Source: Tateyamaria omphalii
Lineage (GTDB): Bacteria; Pseudomonadota; Alphaproteobacteria; Rhodobacterales; Rhodobacteraceae
Assembly (NCBI RefSeq): GCF_019802125.1
Contig: NZ_JAHVHT010000004.1
Coordinates: 186,001 to 250,000 of the forward strand
Reading direction: 5' to 3'
DNA length: 64,000 bases
Shown here: one piece after another, positions 34,203-42,340 of the stretch
Layout: the number at the start of each line of letters is the position of its first letter
Position numbering within the stretch: the stretch's first letter is position 1
Notes under the pieces: generated by a model
What the model was told of the DNA's origin: nothing
Databases searched by the model: none
The model's input: the letters and a program-made list of their open reading frames with translations, nothing else
Program-made: the position numbers and the translations under genes

Positions 34203-35642
34203 TTACTTCGCTCCGGGCCATGCGCAGTCGGCACCGATCACATATGCTTGCGATGTCAGGATGTTGCCCGGGGTCACAGCCGGCGGAGGCGTCATGGTCA
34301 CGGTCACCGTGCCAGATGTGCTGTCATACTTGTAGACCGAGCTTTCATAGCTCTGAGACCCACCGCCCAGTGGAATGCCAAGGAAGCTGACACTCCAGTG
34401 CGATTGCTCCGAGAAATGCGACTGGAACGAACTTTCGGTGGCATTGTGGAACACCATCGTAATGGTCGGAAGATCGCAGATCACCAGCTCCTGCAGGACC
34501 CCGAAGTTGCCGTTTTCGGCGAAGTCATAGTTTTGCGGTGTGGTGAAGGCGACCCCGCTGACATTGGGGTCGTGATTGGCCGCCGCCTTGATCAGTTCAG
34601 GATTCCACCAGCCGGTTCCGGTCCCGATATTGTAGGCGCTGCCGGTCAACTGCGGGGTGAACTTGGTAACACCCTTGTAGCTCAGCTTCAGGTCCACTTG
34701 CGTGACGTTGCTGTCGAACGAAAACGCGTTGTAGCTGGCACTTGCATCGGCGCTGATCTCGAACCAGTCGATCCAGCCGGACGCACCTGCGCCGCCATTG
34801 ACCGATACGCTGGACGTGGACTGGTCCACCTGTGTCACCGACATATCGACCTCGAACCCCTGGCTGCCGTCCAGACCGTTTTTGATGATGTCCGTCGGCT
34901 CCGCGATCGTCAGATAGGGCAGGATCGATGTCGCGCCGGTCACATCCGCGGCCGACATCCAGCCAGGTTCCACCGTCGTCGGTGCGGGGCTGAGGTTCAG
35001 CGCGCACTGCCGGATCTGGCTGTTGTAGCTGTTGACGGCATTCTGCACCGTTGCAGCGGCAGCCGTTTGCGACAGGTACGTCATGAAGTCGCTGATCAGC
35101 TTGGCCGATCCCAGCGGCGCGTTCGGCAACAGCGACGTGGGGTTGGTCGATGTCCGAAACTTGGCGAGGGTCAGGTCCTTGTCCCCCCAGGACAAGATTT
35201 GTTCGGTAATGTAGATCAGTTTGGCGGTGGCCGTAGCGCTGTTGGCGGGCGGGATCGCCCCGAACATCGAGGTGTAGTCGCTCACCACCGTGTTCAGAAT
35301 GGCCGCCGCGTTCATGTTGGCTGTGTTCAGCGCTGTCTGGTCTGCCGATGTCAGTTCATAGGCCATAGCCATGTACAGGTTGAACAGGGCCGTGTTCAGG
35401 GCCGCGCCATCGGTGATCTGCAGATAGCCGTCAGCATCATATTGCATGATGTTGTTGAACTGGTTCCAGGTGTCCGTGTTGAAGATCGCGGCGTTGTTCC
35501 AGTACCAGAGCCAGTCGCCCATGCCGGCACTGTCGACCGGGGTCCAATCCGTGATGTTCAACGCCTTCTGAACGGGTCCGGCAGCTTTTGCGGCCAGCCC
35601 TTCATAGTAGGCCTTCTTGATGGGTGCGATATCTTGGGTCAT
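34203..35642 (-). CDS. Unrecognised beta-rich protein (paralogue of the 32224-34101 product)
   Basis: A 479-residue protein of unknown family, with no signal peptide. Residues about 36-64 (VDSAGMGDWLWYWNNAAIFN) and 119-176 (SDYTSMFGAIPPAN, SLLPNAP) match blocks of the neighbouring protein. The second half has alternating hydrophobic beta-strand sequence with many Ser/Thr/Asn and ends with CAWPGAK. An AGAGGA site precedes ATG 35642. It has its own strong terminator, so it is probably expressed separately from the downstream paralogue. It is divergent from the four-gene operon starting at 35928 and shares the intergenic 11-bp box arrays. Confidence 0.75.
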   Translation of the reverse strand: MTQDIAPIKKAYYEGLAAKAAGPVQKALNITDWTPVDSAGMGDWLWYWNNAAIFNTDTWNQFNNIMQYDADGYLQITDGAALNTALFNLYMAMAYELTSADQTALNTANMNAAAILNTVVSDYTSMFGAIPPANSATATAKLIYITEQILSWGDKDLTLAKFRTSTNPTSLLPNAPLGSAKLISDFMTYLSQTAAAATVQNAVNSYNSQIRQCALNLSPAPTTVEPGWMSAADVTGATSILPYLTIAEPTDIIKNGLDGSQGFEVDMSVTQVDQSTSSVSVNGGAGASGWIDWFEISADASASYNAFSFDSNVTQVDLKLSYKGVTKFTPQLTGSAYNIGTGTGWWNPELIKAAANHDPNVSGVAFTTPQNYDFAENGNFGVLQELVICDLPTITMVFHNATESSFQSHFSEQSHWSVSFLGIPLGGGSQSYESSVYKYDSTSGTVTVTMTPPPAVTPGNILTSQAYVIGADCAWPGAK

Positions 35643-35760
35643 GACTTGGTCCTCTTGATCCTGTCAGATTGCGATGCTCGTTTGAGCGGGTTCCCCCAGG
35701 AATGTTCCATGGGTGGCACAGGTGCCGAGGACAGGCTGGCAGCCAGCGGGCAATGAAGTC

Positions 35761-35777
35761 CTGAAACCCTTCTGAAA
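35761..35777 (-). promoter_or_regulatory. Minus-oriented array of two TTTCAG boxes at 11-bp spacing
   Basis: CTGAAA at 35761-35766 and 35772-35777, that is two TTTCAG boxes on the minus strand with an 11-bp repeat. They face the divergent unrecognised-protein gene at 35642 and mirror the plus-strand array at 35805-35837. Confidence 0.55.
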
Positions 35778-35804
35778 AGGAGACGAGATTTGATCGGCTT
35801 CGGA

Positions 35805-35837
35805 TTTCGGAAAAATTTCGGAAAGGTTTCAGTCTTT
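35805..35837 (+). promoter_or_regulatory. Plus-oriented array of three TTTC(G/A)G boxes at 11-bp spacing
   Basis: Three consecutive 11-mers each begin TTTC: TTTCGGAAAAA, TTTCGGAAAGG, TTTCAGTCTTT. Direct repeats at 11-bp spacing are the classic target of OmpR/PhoB-fold winged helices, the domain found in the regulator encoded at 36575. It lies about 90 bp before the start of the first gene of the operon. Confidence 0.6.
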
Positions 35838-35927
35838 TCCAGATGAGCTTGGACAATCTGGTGCTGTCTCCCCGACGATGCGGGCCTGCATCACGACCAA
35901 CCCCAGGAAGCGCAGAAAGACGCCGAC

Positions 35928-36575
35928 ATGATCACTGCGCAGACCGAAACGATCACGGACATCAGCGTATTTCCCTACTATCGCGGTGTCCCGCTCGAAG
36001 TGGACGCCGTGGCGCAGGCCCGCAAGGGGAAGTATGTCGCAGGCTTCTTTGCCGGTCAGTCCTACTACACGCTCGATCTGACTGATCCGGTTGCTGCCGA
36101 CGATCTGCATGTGGGTGCGACCTATACCTGCACCGCTGTCGGCCAGGATGCGCGCCCAATCAAGACGCACTGGCTGTTTTGCACCGCCATCGATCCGACC
36201 CCGACATTCGGGATCAGCCGACACTGGAGCGATCCGGGCAACTTCGTCGCGATCCTCCCGCAGGTGGACTCGGTGCTGGTTCATCTGGAGCAGCTTTCCG
36301 ACATTACAGTGGTATTTCCACGCCGGGCCGGCGAAAGCAGTCTGTCCCAAGCCCAGATCGGGCGCTCCGGCTGGTTGGTAATGACCCGGATGGGCTGCCC
36401 GCAAATGATCGGCATTCTTGTCGATGACCCGGTTTTGCCCTCCGGCATTGCACAGGGATCAAGGAACATCGTTCTCTCCGCGCGCGCGATACGCACGACC
36501 CAATCCATTTCCCTCGACACGATGACGTGTGTCAGCACCAGCGACACAGCGCTTTTCCTACGGTTGGGGAATTGA
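35928..36575 (+). CDS. Hypothetical protein, first gene of the SAY-repeat operon
   Basis: A 215-residue protein with no recognised domain. It begins ITAQTETITDISVFPYYRGV and is rich in short beta-type segments; Cys residues are few, and there is no signal peptide or membrane helix. The C-terminus VSTSDTALFLRLGN is hydrophobic. It overlaps the regulator gene at a TGATG junction, which indicates co-translation. No function can be proposed beyond membership of this apparent operon. Confidence 0.7.
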   Translation: MITAQTETITDISVFPYYRGVPLEVDAVAQARKGKYVAGFFAGQSYYTLDLTDPVAADDLHVGATYTCTAVGQDARPIKTHWLFCTAIDPTPTFGISRHWSDPGNFVAILPQVDSVLVHLEQLSDITVVFPRRAGESSLSQAQIGRSGWLVMTRMGCPQMIGILVDDPVLPSGIAQGSRNIVLSARAIRTTQSISLDTMTCVSTSDTALFLRLGN

Positions 36576-38401
36576 TGTTTATGCTATCGCACACCCCAAT
36601 TGATCACTACTATGAGTTATGTAATCAGTCGCATCCGTTACTCGTGGACCAGAAGCTTTTCGATATTCGGGGGCTGAAAGACACGCCATGTTCAGACGCC
36701 GCAAAGGCGCATACGTGGCGTAGGGTCGTTGGGAGACGGTCGGCTGGCGACACCAGGGGGAAGGCGTCGGCGACAGATGAAATGAGTTCACCGTCAGGGC
36801 ATATTCGACTTGGCGACGCAACATATTGCGTAGGAACGGAACGTATTTTGACAGCGTCGGGGGACGAGATCATCCTGCGCTCTCAATCTGCTCTGGTCCT
36901 GCGATATCTTGCGTCTCGCCTGGGTGTCTTGACCTCCAGGGAAGAGCTGATTTCAGTTGTTTGGCCAGACATATCGGTCACCGATGACAGCCTGACACAA
37001 TGTATCCTCGACATCCGCCGCGCCATCGAAGACCGTGAACGCACTGTGCTCAAGACGGTGCCAAAACGCGGCTTCGTGCTTTACGGCAAACCGATGGACG
37101 GCACCGCTGACAAGGCGCTTGCCACAGCTAAACCGCGTGCGCCGGAACCGGGCTGGGCTGCGCAGAGCGCACTTGAACCGCGCGTCGCACCGCAACTTGA
37201 TCCTCGTGATGTACTGCCCACTCTTGCTGTGCTGCCGTTCCGTTCCCAGCCTGACAGCGGCCAGGGCGCGCTGATCAGCACATTCCTCGGCGACGAGATT
37301 GCAACGGCAATCAGCCGCTCCGAAGACATGAACGTCATTTCACGCCTTTCGACGCTCGACATGTCCCAAGAAGATACGAATGTGCAGGGCTTGGGGCGTA
37401 TGCTGAATGCCGATTTCATCGTATCAGGCAGCATTTTCGAACGTGACAATACCATCCTGCTGCTGATCGAGTTCTCGGAAACCGATACACAGCTGGTGCT
37501 GTGGTCGGATCGGATCGGGCTGCCCGCACAGGGTTGGATGTATGACACCGATTGCATCGATCAGATCATCACCAACGTCCGACGCGCCATCATGGTGAAC
37601 GAGGTGCGGCGCGCGCGCTCTGCATCGCTGACCGACCTCAAGCTGTTCAGCGTGTTGCACGGGGCCGTCGGGTTGATGCACCGCTTTGCGCCCAGAGACT
37701 TCAACCTCGCGCGCAACTACCTCGAATACGTCATATCGCAAGTGCCAGACCACCCGACCCCCTTGGCGTGGATGGCGCGATGGCATGTCTTGCGTACCGT
37801 GCAAGGCTGGGCAGAGGACGCACAGGTTGAGGCGCGGACCGCACTCGATTTCACCGCGCGCGCCCTCGATATCTCTCCGGACCACACCCTGGCCCTGGTG
37901 TGCGAGGGACAGGTTCTTGCACATCTTGCGCAGCGGTTGGACGATGCAGAATTGCGATATGATGCCGCCCTTTCGATAAATCCCAATGATGCGCAGGGGC
38001 GGGCTTTACGCGGGATACTCGCTTCGTTCTGCGACCGTGGTGCCCAGGGGAAGCGTGATGCGGAACGCGCCTTGCACCTGACACCGCTGGACCCGCATCG
38101 CTTCTTCTATCTGGCCCTTGCTGCAGGCGCGAACCTGTCTGCAGAAGACTATCCACGTGCTGTGACCCTCGCCAAGGAATCCGTGCGTTTGAACCGAACA
38201 CATGTGTCGACACTTCGCGTCCTTGCAGCCGCCCAGCAAGGTGCCGGACAGTTTGATGACGCACGCACAACGGCATCCGAGCTGCTGCAATTGCAGCCGG
38301 ATCTTCGGATCAGTTCTTGGCTTCGTACAGCCCCCAGCGCCCAGTTTCGAAATGGGCAGCGATTTGCCGAACTCCTGCGCGGAGCAGGCATTCCTCAATA
38401 A
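36575..38401 (+). CDS. wHTH (OmpR/CadC-type) regulator with TolB-like and TPR domains
   Basis: A 608-residue regulator. After about 70 variable residues comes a Trans_reg_C winged helix (about 72-165: VLRYLASRLGVLTSREELIS, then TVPKRGFVLYG). Next is a TolB-N/FlgO-like domain (about 210-330: LAVLPFRSQPDSG and LNADFIVSGSIF), then TPR-like helices to the end. This architecture is shared with CadC-like/adenylate-cyclase-associated regulators but lacks a membrane helix, so it is cytoplasmic. ATG 36575 has a GGGGA site and overlaps the previous stop; ATG 36581 or 36782 are alternatives. It is the likely regulator of the divergent promoters carrying 11-bp TTTC boxes. Confidence 0.85.
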   Translation: MFMLSHTPIDHYYELCNQSHPLLVDQKLFDIRGLKDTPCSDAAKAHTWRRVVGRRSAGDTRGKASATDEMSSPSGHIRLGDATYCVGTERILTASGDEIILRSQSALVLRYLASRLGVLTSREELISVVWPDISVTDDSLTQCILDIRRAIEDRERTVLKTVPKRGFVLYGKPMDGTADKALATAKPRAPEPGWAAQSALEPRVAPQLDPRDVLPTLAVLPFRSQPDSGQGALISTFLGDEIATAISRSEDMNVISRLSTLDMSQEDTNVQGLGRMLNADFIVSGSIFERDNTILLLIEFSETDTQLVLWSDRIGLPAQGWMYDTDCIDQIITNVRRAIMVNEVRRARSASLTDLKLFSVLHGAVGLMHRFAPRDFNLARNYLEYVISQVPDHPTPLAWMARWHVLRTVQGWAEDAQVEARTALDFTARALDISPDHTLALVCEGQVLAHLAQRLDDAELRYDAALSINPNDAQGRALRGILASFCDRGAQGKRDAERALHLTPLDPHRFFYLALAAGANLSAEDYPRAVTLAKESVRLNRTHVSTLRVLAAAQQGAGQFDDARTTASELLQLQPDLRISSWLRTAPSAQFRNGQRFAELLRGAGIPQ

Positions 38402-38428
38402 CTCTGCAAGACGACATGGGAGATCAAG

Positions 38429-39616
38429 ATGGGTATCGGTCCAGAGAGCGCATACAGCGCCTATAGTGCATACAGCGCATACAGTGCTTATAGCGCATAC
38501 AGTGCCTACAGCGCGTATAGTGCATATAGCGCCTACGGTGCATCCTCCGGCACAAACCCGATGCTGACCGAAGCATTGATCACGAACCGTGACGGCATTG
38601 TCGGCACGCGCATCGACCGCATTGCCGACGTCCTCCCGGGTGTGCCGGACAGCCCGCGCAACCTGCCGCGATTGGCCCTGCCAGTACGTGCCGCGATCTT
38701 TCAGGCCGAGCTTGGCCCCAGTGTGGACCTCACGGTCGACACGCACGACAATCTGCCCGTAGCCACCCTGTGGCGCAGGACCTCCGAACGGGAAGGACGC
38801 AAGCGCAAGGTAACCTTTCACGAAATGGTCGAGATGACGGGCCCGACGACCGAGCAGCTCACCACGCAACTCAAGCATGTCGCAGGTTATGCCCGCATCC
38901 GCCCCGATCGCGCGGCCGAGATCACAACACAGGTCGGCGTGCCAACAGCTTTCTTTGCGTCCATCGGCTTCATGGATCCGGCGCGCACTCCCCACACGCT
39001 TGAGCTGCTCTATACCGCACTCAACTTCTCATCGCTTTTGATCCAACGCACGAAATACGCACTGGCCGTCAAACGGCCGATCGAATTCTCCCCCCAGGTA
39101 CAGCCGATGATAGAGACGCCAACCCACGGCTCCCTGCCAAGCGGCCACGCAACCGAGGCGTTTCTGATCGCCCGTCTGCTTTGGAAACTGCTGATTGAAA
39201 GCGAGGCGCCACAATATGGCGACCGTGCCTATTGGGGCTCAATGCTGATGCGACAGGCTGCGAGGGTTGCAACCAACCGGACAGTGGCGGGCGTGCACTT
39301 CCCCATCGACAGTGTGGCGGGCGCGATGCTAGGTCTGACGCTCGCGGATCACATGCACGCCATGTGCAACGGCGGGGCCTGGACCTCCGCCATCTTCGAC
39401 GCCCCCAAATTCGATCCGGATCACGACTTTGACTGGCATCAATTGTACACCCCCGAAGGAGACGAGATGAAGCCCAAGGCGTCATCCGACCGCGGTGCCT
39501 GGGCCATCACGAAACGCCATGACCGGCACGACACAGATGAAACTGCCCCGGCGCTTTCGTGGTTGTGGACCAAGGCACTCGGCGAATGGCGCGACCTGCA
39601 AGAGTGTGACGGCTGA
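38429..39616 (+). CDS. PAP2 / vanadium haloperoxidase-fold enzyme with N-terminal (SAY)10 repeat
   Basis: A 395-residue protein. After MGIGPE come ten exact Ser-Ala-Tyr repeats (residues 7-36). The rest resembles bacterial vanadium-dependent haloperoxidases/PAP2 phosphatases. The three active-site motifs are intact: K209-X6-R216-P217, P237-S-G-H240 (SLPSGHA), and R284-X5-H290-X3-D294 (RTVAGVHFPID). No signal peptide and no membrane helices are seen, unlike integral PAP2 lipid phosphatases, which favours the soluble haloperoxidase branch. Whether it halogenates, oxidises or dephosphorylates is unknown. ATG 38429 is preceded by GGGAGA, and the subtilase gene follows 12 bp later. Confidence 0.85.
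   Translation: MGIGPESAYSAYSAYSAYSAYSAYSAYSAYSAYSAYGASSGTNPMLTEALITNRDGIVGTRIDRIADVLPGVPDSPRNLPRLALPVRAAIFQAELGPSVDLTVDTHDNLPVATLWRRTSEREGRKRKVTFHEMVEMTGPTTEQLTTQLKHVAGYARIRPDRAAEITTQVGVPTAFFASIGFMDPARTPHTLELLYTALNFSSLLIQRTKYALAVKRPIEFSPQVQPMIETPTHGSLPSGHATEAFLIARLLWKLLIESEAPQYGDRAYWGSMLMRQAARVATNRTVAGVHFPIDSVAGAMLGLTLADHMHAMCNGGAWTSAIFDAPKFDPDHDFDWHQLYTPEGDEMKPKASSDRGAWAITKRHDRHDTDETAPALSWLWTKALGEWRDLQECDG
38447..38536 (+). repeat. Ten 9-bp coding repeats encoding Ser-Ala-Tyr
   Basis: A 90-bp tract of ten 9-mers of the form AGY-GCN-TAY. The protein repeat is exact, but the codons vary (AGC/AGT; GCA/GCC/GCG/GCT; TAC/TAT). The synonymous drift implies selection for the peptide and not a recent slippage expansion. 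Confidence 0.95.
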
Positions 39617-39628
39617 GGGGGCGATACC

Positions 39629-41653
39629 ATGGCCGTTTGGCTTCCGAACCCCGACCCCGATGCTGTGAACATCATTGATCACGTGACCTATTTCCGCCTG
39701 TCGCGGGCGGCGCATCACTACGGGGCGGACCCCGACACCATTTGGTGGTCTGTGCTGGTCGAGCTTGAGGGCATCAGCATCGACCAGTTCCAGACGAGCG
39801 TAACCGCCTTTGCCGATGACCTGCTCATCCCGGCGGCATATGACGCCGTAGACCGGAGCGCCGTTCGCCCGGCACAACCGGTCGCGATCTATGCGCGCGC
39901 GCCACTGGTCCGACACATCAACGACAGCCGCAATGCACTACGTGTGACGTCCGTTCTGTTGGGTGCGTCAGCCCCTGAAAGGTTCCTCGATCGCGCGGCG
40001 CAGTCGCGTGACTTGCCGGACGTCATCGTGAACGACGACGCCGTGGTGCAAGCCGTGATCGACGACGGGATCGGCATCGCGCACGAACTGTTCCGCAGCA
40101 GCGCAACCACGACCCGCATCCACCATGCCCGCATCTTCGAAGCCGAGCCTTTGCCCGGCAACCTGACAAGTGTTGGCCGGGGCCTCGACCGCGCAGACAT
40201 CGATGCGTTTTTGCAGGACTGCACATTCGGCGACATGCTGGACGAAGACCTGTTCTATGCCCTGTCCGGGCAGGTGGACTACGGGCAGGGCGTATTTTCA
40301 ACCGTGGCGATGCGCCGGTCTCATGGCACCCATGTCATGGCGCTAGCCGCCGGTCGGTCCATGGATGAACAGGCGGACACACATCCCATCATCTGCGCTG
40401 CCCTGCCCTCGCGTATTGTAAATGACACAACCGGCCTCGAAATGGTGCCGGTCCTGTATCTCGCGTTTCACATCCTGGTCAAACAGGCCCGCAGGTTCCG
40501 CACGCAAAGCGGTGCACCGGTGCCGGTGGTGTTCAACTTTTCCTACGGCAACACAGGCGGTCCACATGACGGCACCGGCATTTTCGCGAGACTGTTCGAC
40601 CACTACTTCGGCGAAAGCGCGGACACACGCCAGAAGGCCTGGCTGACGCTGCCAGCGGGCAACGCCAACCTCGAACGGCTGCATGCCGTTGCGGAACCCC
40701 GAACCGAGGTGGATCACACCGCCACGCTTGACCTGACCGTGCTGCCTGACGATCGCACACCAACCCATGTGCAGATCTGGCTGCCAAACAGTCCGGAAAA
40801 CGCCCAGCCGAACTTCGCCACCATTTCGGTCCGGACACCGTTTGGAATGGATGAGGGCATCATTGTCACGCAACCGGGCCAGCATGCCGCGCTGGTCAAC
40901 AAGGCCGGAGAGCAGATCGCCTGGCTTGCCTATCAATATGTGGGCGGTCAAACACAGCGCGGCCTTGTGACACTGTCCACGAACCCCACAGCGAACCTGC
41001 GCGAGACCTCCGACCTTGGGCCCGCAGGCCGTTGGATGATCAAGCTCACTCGGGACCCGAATGTATCCACCGACCCGATCCATATCTGGGTGCGCAGGGA
41101 CGAAACGTTGCCGGGACAGACATCTGGCGGGCGGCAGGCTTTCTTCGACAACGCGGACTACCATCGGTTCGACCGCTATGGCGCGCCACTGCCCATTGAT
41201 CCACCCGACACGACCTCCCCGGTTCGGCGGTCGGGGACGCTCAGCGGCTTTGCCTGCGGTCCCGCACCCATCGTCGTCGCGGCTTACACCGAGCAGGAAG
41301 CGGAAATGTCCGTCTACTCCGCCGCTGGCCCGCTCGTGCCTTCCCCCCACAGTCCCCAACCCGCACGCGAGGGTCCGGATATCGCGGCCAAGGGCGACGA
41401 CAGCTTTGTGCTGCGGGGCGTCATTTCAGCCGGGTCACGCAGCGGGTCCTGGGTCCGATTGGCTGGGACAAGCGTGGCCAGCCCACAGGTGGCGCGGCTG
41501 GCTGGCAACGCGATTCATGGCAAGGATGACAATGCGCGTGCATGGAGCCGGGAAGCTGCCAAGCGTCACCGCTTTGATCTGAGAGATGATCCATCGCCAA
41601 ACCGCGTCGGTGCAGGCGCAATTCGTTTGCCAGGCGACGTAGCCCGGGATTGA
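39629..41653 (+). CDS. S8 family subtilase without signal peptide
   Basis: A 674-residue subtilisin-like serine protease. The catalytic triad is complete: Asp145 (VIDDGIGIAHE), His232 (SHGTHVMALAAG) and Ser615 (GTSVASPQVARLAG), with an oxyanion-type LPAGNANLERL near residue 348. About 280 residues separate the oxyanion region from the Ser motif and include a beta-rich insert. There is no Sec or Tat signal and no prodomain of the usual inhibitor type; residues 1-130 are unique. It is therefore probably cytoplasmic or exported by another route. It is the last gene of the operon with the (SAY)10 enzyme, which suggests a functional partnership, possibly processing. Confidence 0.88.
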   Translation: MAVWLPNPDPDAVNIIDHVTYFRLSRAAHHYGADPDTIWWSVLVELEGISIDQFQTSVTAFADDLLIPAAYDAVDRSAVRPAQPVAIYARAPLVRHINDSRNALRVTSVLLGASAPERFLDRAAQSRDLPDVIVNDDAVVQAVIDDGIGIAHELFRSSATTTRIHHARIFEAEPLPGNLTSVGRGLDRADIDAFLQDCTFGDMLDEDLFYALSGQVDYGQGVFSTVAMRRSHGTHVMALAAGRSMDEQADTHPIICAALPSRIVNDTTGLEMVPVLYLAFHILVKQARRFRTQSGAPVPVVFNFSYGNTGGPHDGTGIFARLFDHYFGESADTRQKAWLTLPAGNANLERLHAVAEPRTEVDHTATLDLTVLPDDRTPTHVQIWLPNSPENAQPNFATISVRTPFGMDEGIIVTQPGQHAALVNKAGEQIAWLAYQYVGGQTQRGLVTLSTNPTANLRETSDLGPAGRWMIKLTRDPNVSTDPIHIWVRRDETLPGQTSGGRQAFFDNADYHRFDRYGAPLPIDPPDTTSPVRRSGTLSGFACGPAPIVVAAYTEQEAEMSVYSAAGPLVPSPHSPQPAREGPDIAAKGDDSFVLRGVISAGSRSGSWVRLAGTSVASPQVARLAGNAIHGKDDNARAWSREAAKRHRFDLRDDPSPNRVGAGAIRLPGDVARD

Positions 41654-41716
41654 CAGCGCGCGCTGCGTCAAGCGATCGCCTGTTGCTGCGCGACGCGCGT
41701 TGCGTATCCTGAGGGC

Positions 41717-42340
41717 ATGGATCAGACCATTGAACACGGGCTGGATACGCTGATCGCATGCCCAAAATGCGACGCACTGTACCGTGTGGGTACGGTTAAC
41801 AAAGGCGACTGGGGCAGATGCGAAAGGTGTCACACTCGCCTGTTCACCCGGCGTCGGGATGCAGGGCTGGTCATCATCTCGACGGCCTTCGCATCAACTG
41901 TTCTGGTGATCGCGGCGCTGTTCCTGCCATTCATCGAAATCAAGCGACTGGGTTTCAGCAATGCGGCGACCATCGTTGATGCAGCCCTGGCCTTTTACGG
42001 CGGACCGCTCTTTGGTTTGTCCCTTGCCGTGGTCGCACTGATCATCGCGCTGCCCTTGACCCGTTTGGTGCTCACGCTCTACACCCTGACACCGCTGGTG
42101 CTTGATCGCAGACCCTGGCCCGGAGCCAAGCGCGCTTTCCGTTTCAGCGAAGCGATGCGCCCCTGGTCAATGGCCGAAATCTTCGTTGTGGGCTGCGCTG
42201 TCTCCCTGATCAAACTGACGGATCTTGCACGGGTCGAGATCGGGCCTGCGTTCTGGATGTTCGTCTCCGTCGTTGTTCTGATGGCCGTTCAGAACATGGT
42301 GATGTGCCGGTGGTCCGTGTGGAAGGCGCTGGACCGGTGA
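41717..42340 (+). CDS. pqiA: Paraquat-inducible protein A, N-terminal half (PqiA-like)
   Basis: A 207-residue membrane protein with a zinc-ribbon-like start (CPKCDALYRV and CERCHTRLF) followed by four membrane helices. E. coli PqiA is one chain of about 417 residues with two such halves; here they are two genes. It feeds or organises the PqiB MCE bridge for lipid movement between the inner and outer membranes. The GTGA junction at 42337 couples it to the second half. Confidence 0.92.
   Translation: MDQTIEHGLDTLIACPKCDALYRVGTVNKGDWGRCERCHTRLFTRRRDAGLVIISTAFASTVLVIAALFLPFIEIKRLGFSNAATIVDAALAFYGGPLFGLSLAVVALIIALPLTRLVLTLYTLTPLVLDRRPWPGAKRAFRFSEAMRPWSMAEIFVVGCAVSLIKLTDLARVEIGPAFWMFVSVVVLMAVQNMVMCRWSVWKALDR

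Noticed and set aside
34182..35756. A 524-codon frame antisense to the 479-residue unrecognised protein
   Set aside because: Arg/Gly/His-rich shadow. The minus-strand gene has a Shine-Dalgarno site, its own terminator and a paralogue next door.
38447..38536. Possible CRISPR or satellite array
   Set aside because: Repeat unit is 9 bp with codon-position variation and lies in frame in a coding sequence; no spacers.
38006..38995. Minus-strand frame with AVCTI/GAVC-type repeats opposite the Ser-Ala-Tyr tract
   Set aside because: The repeats are only the complement of the (SAY)10 coding tract; the plus strand holds an intact enzyme with all motifs.
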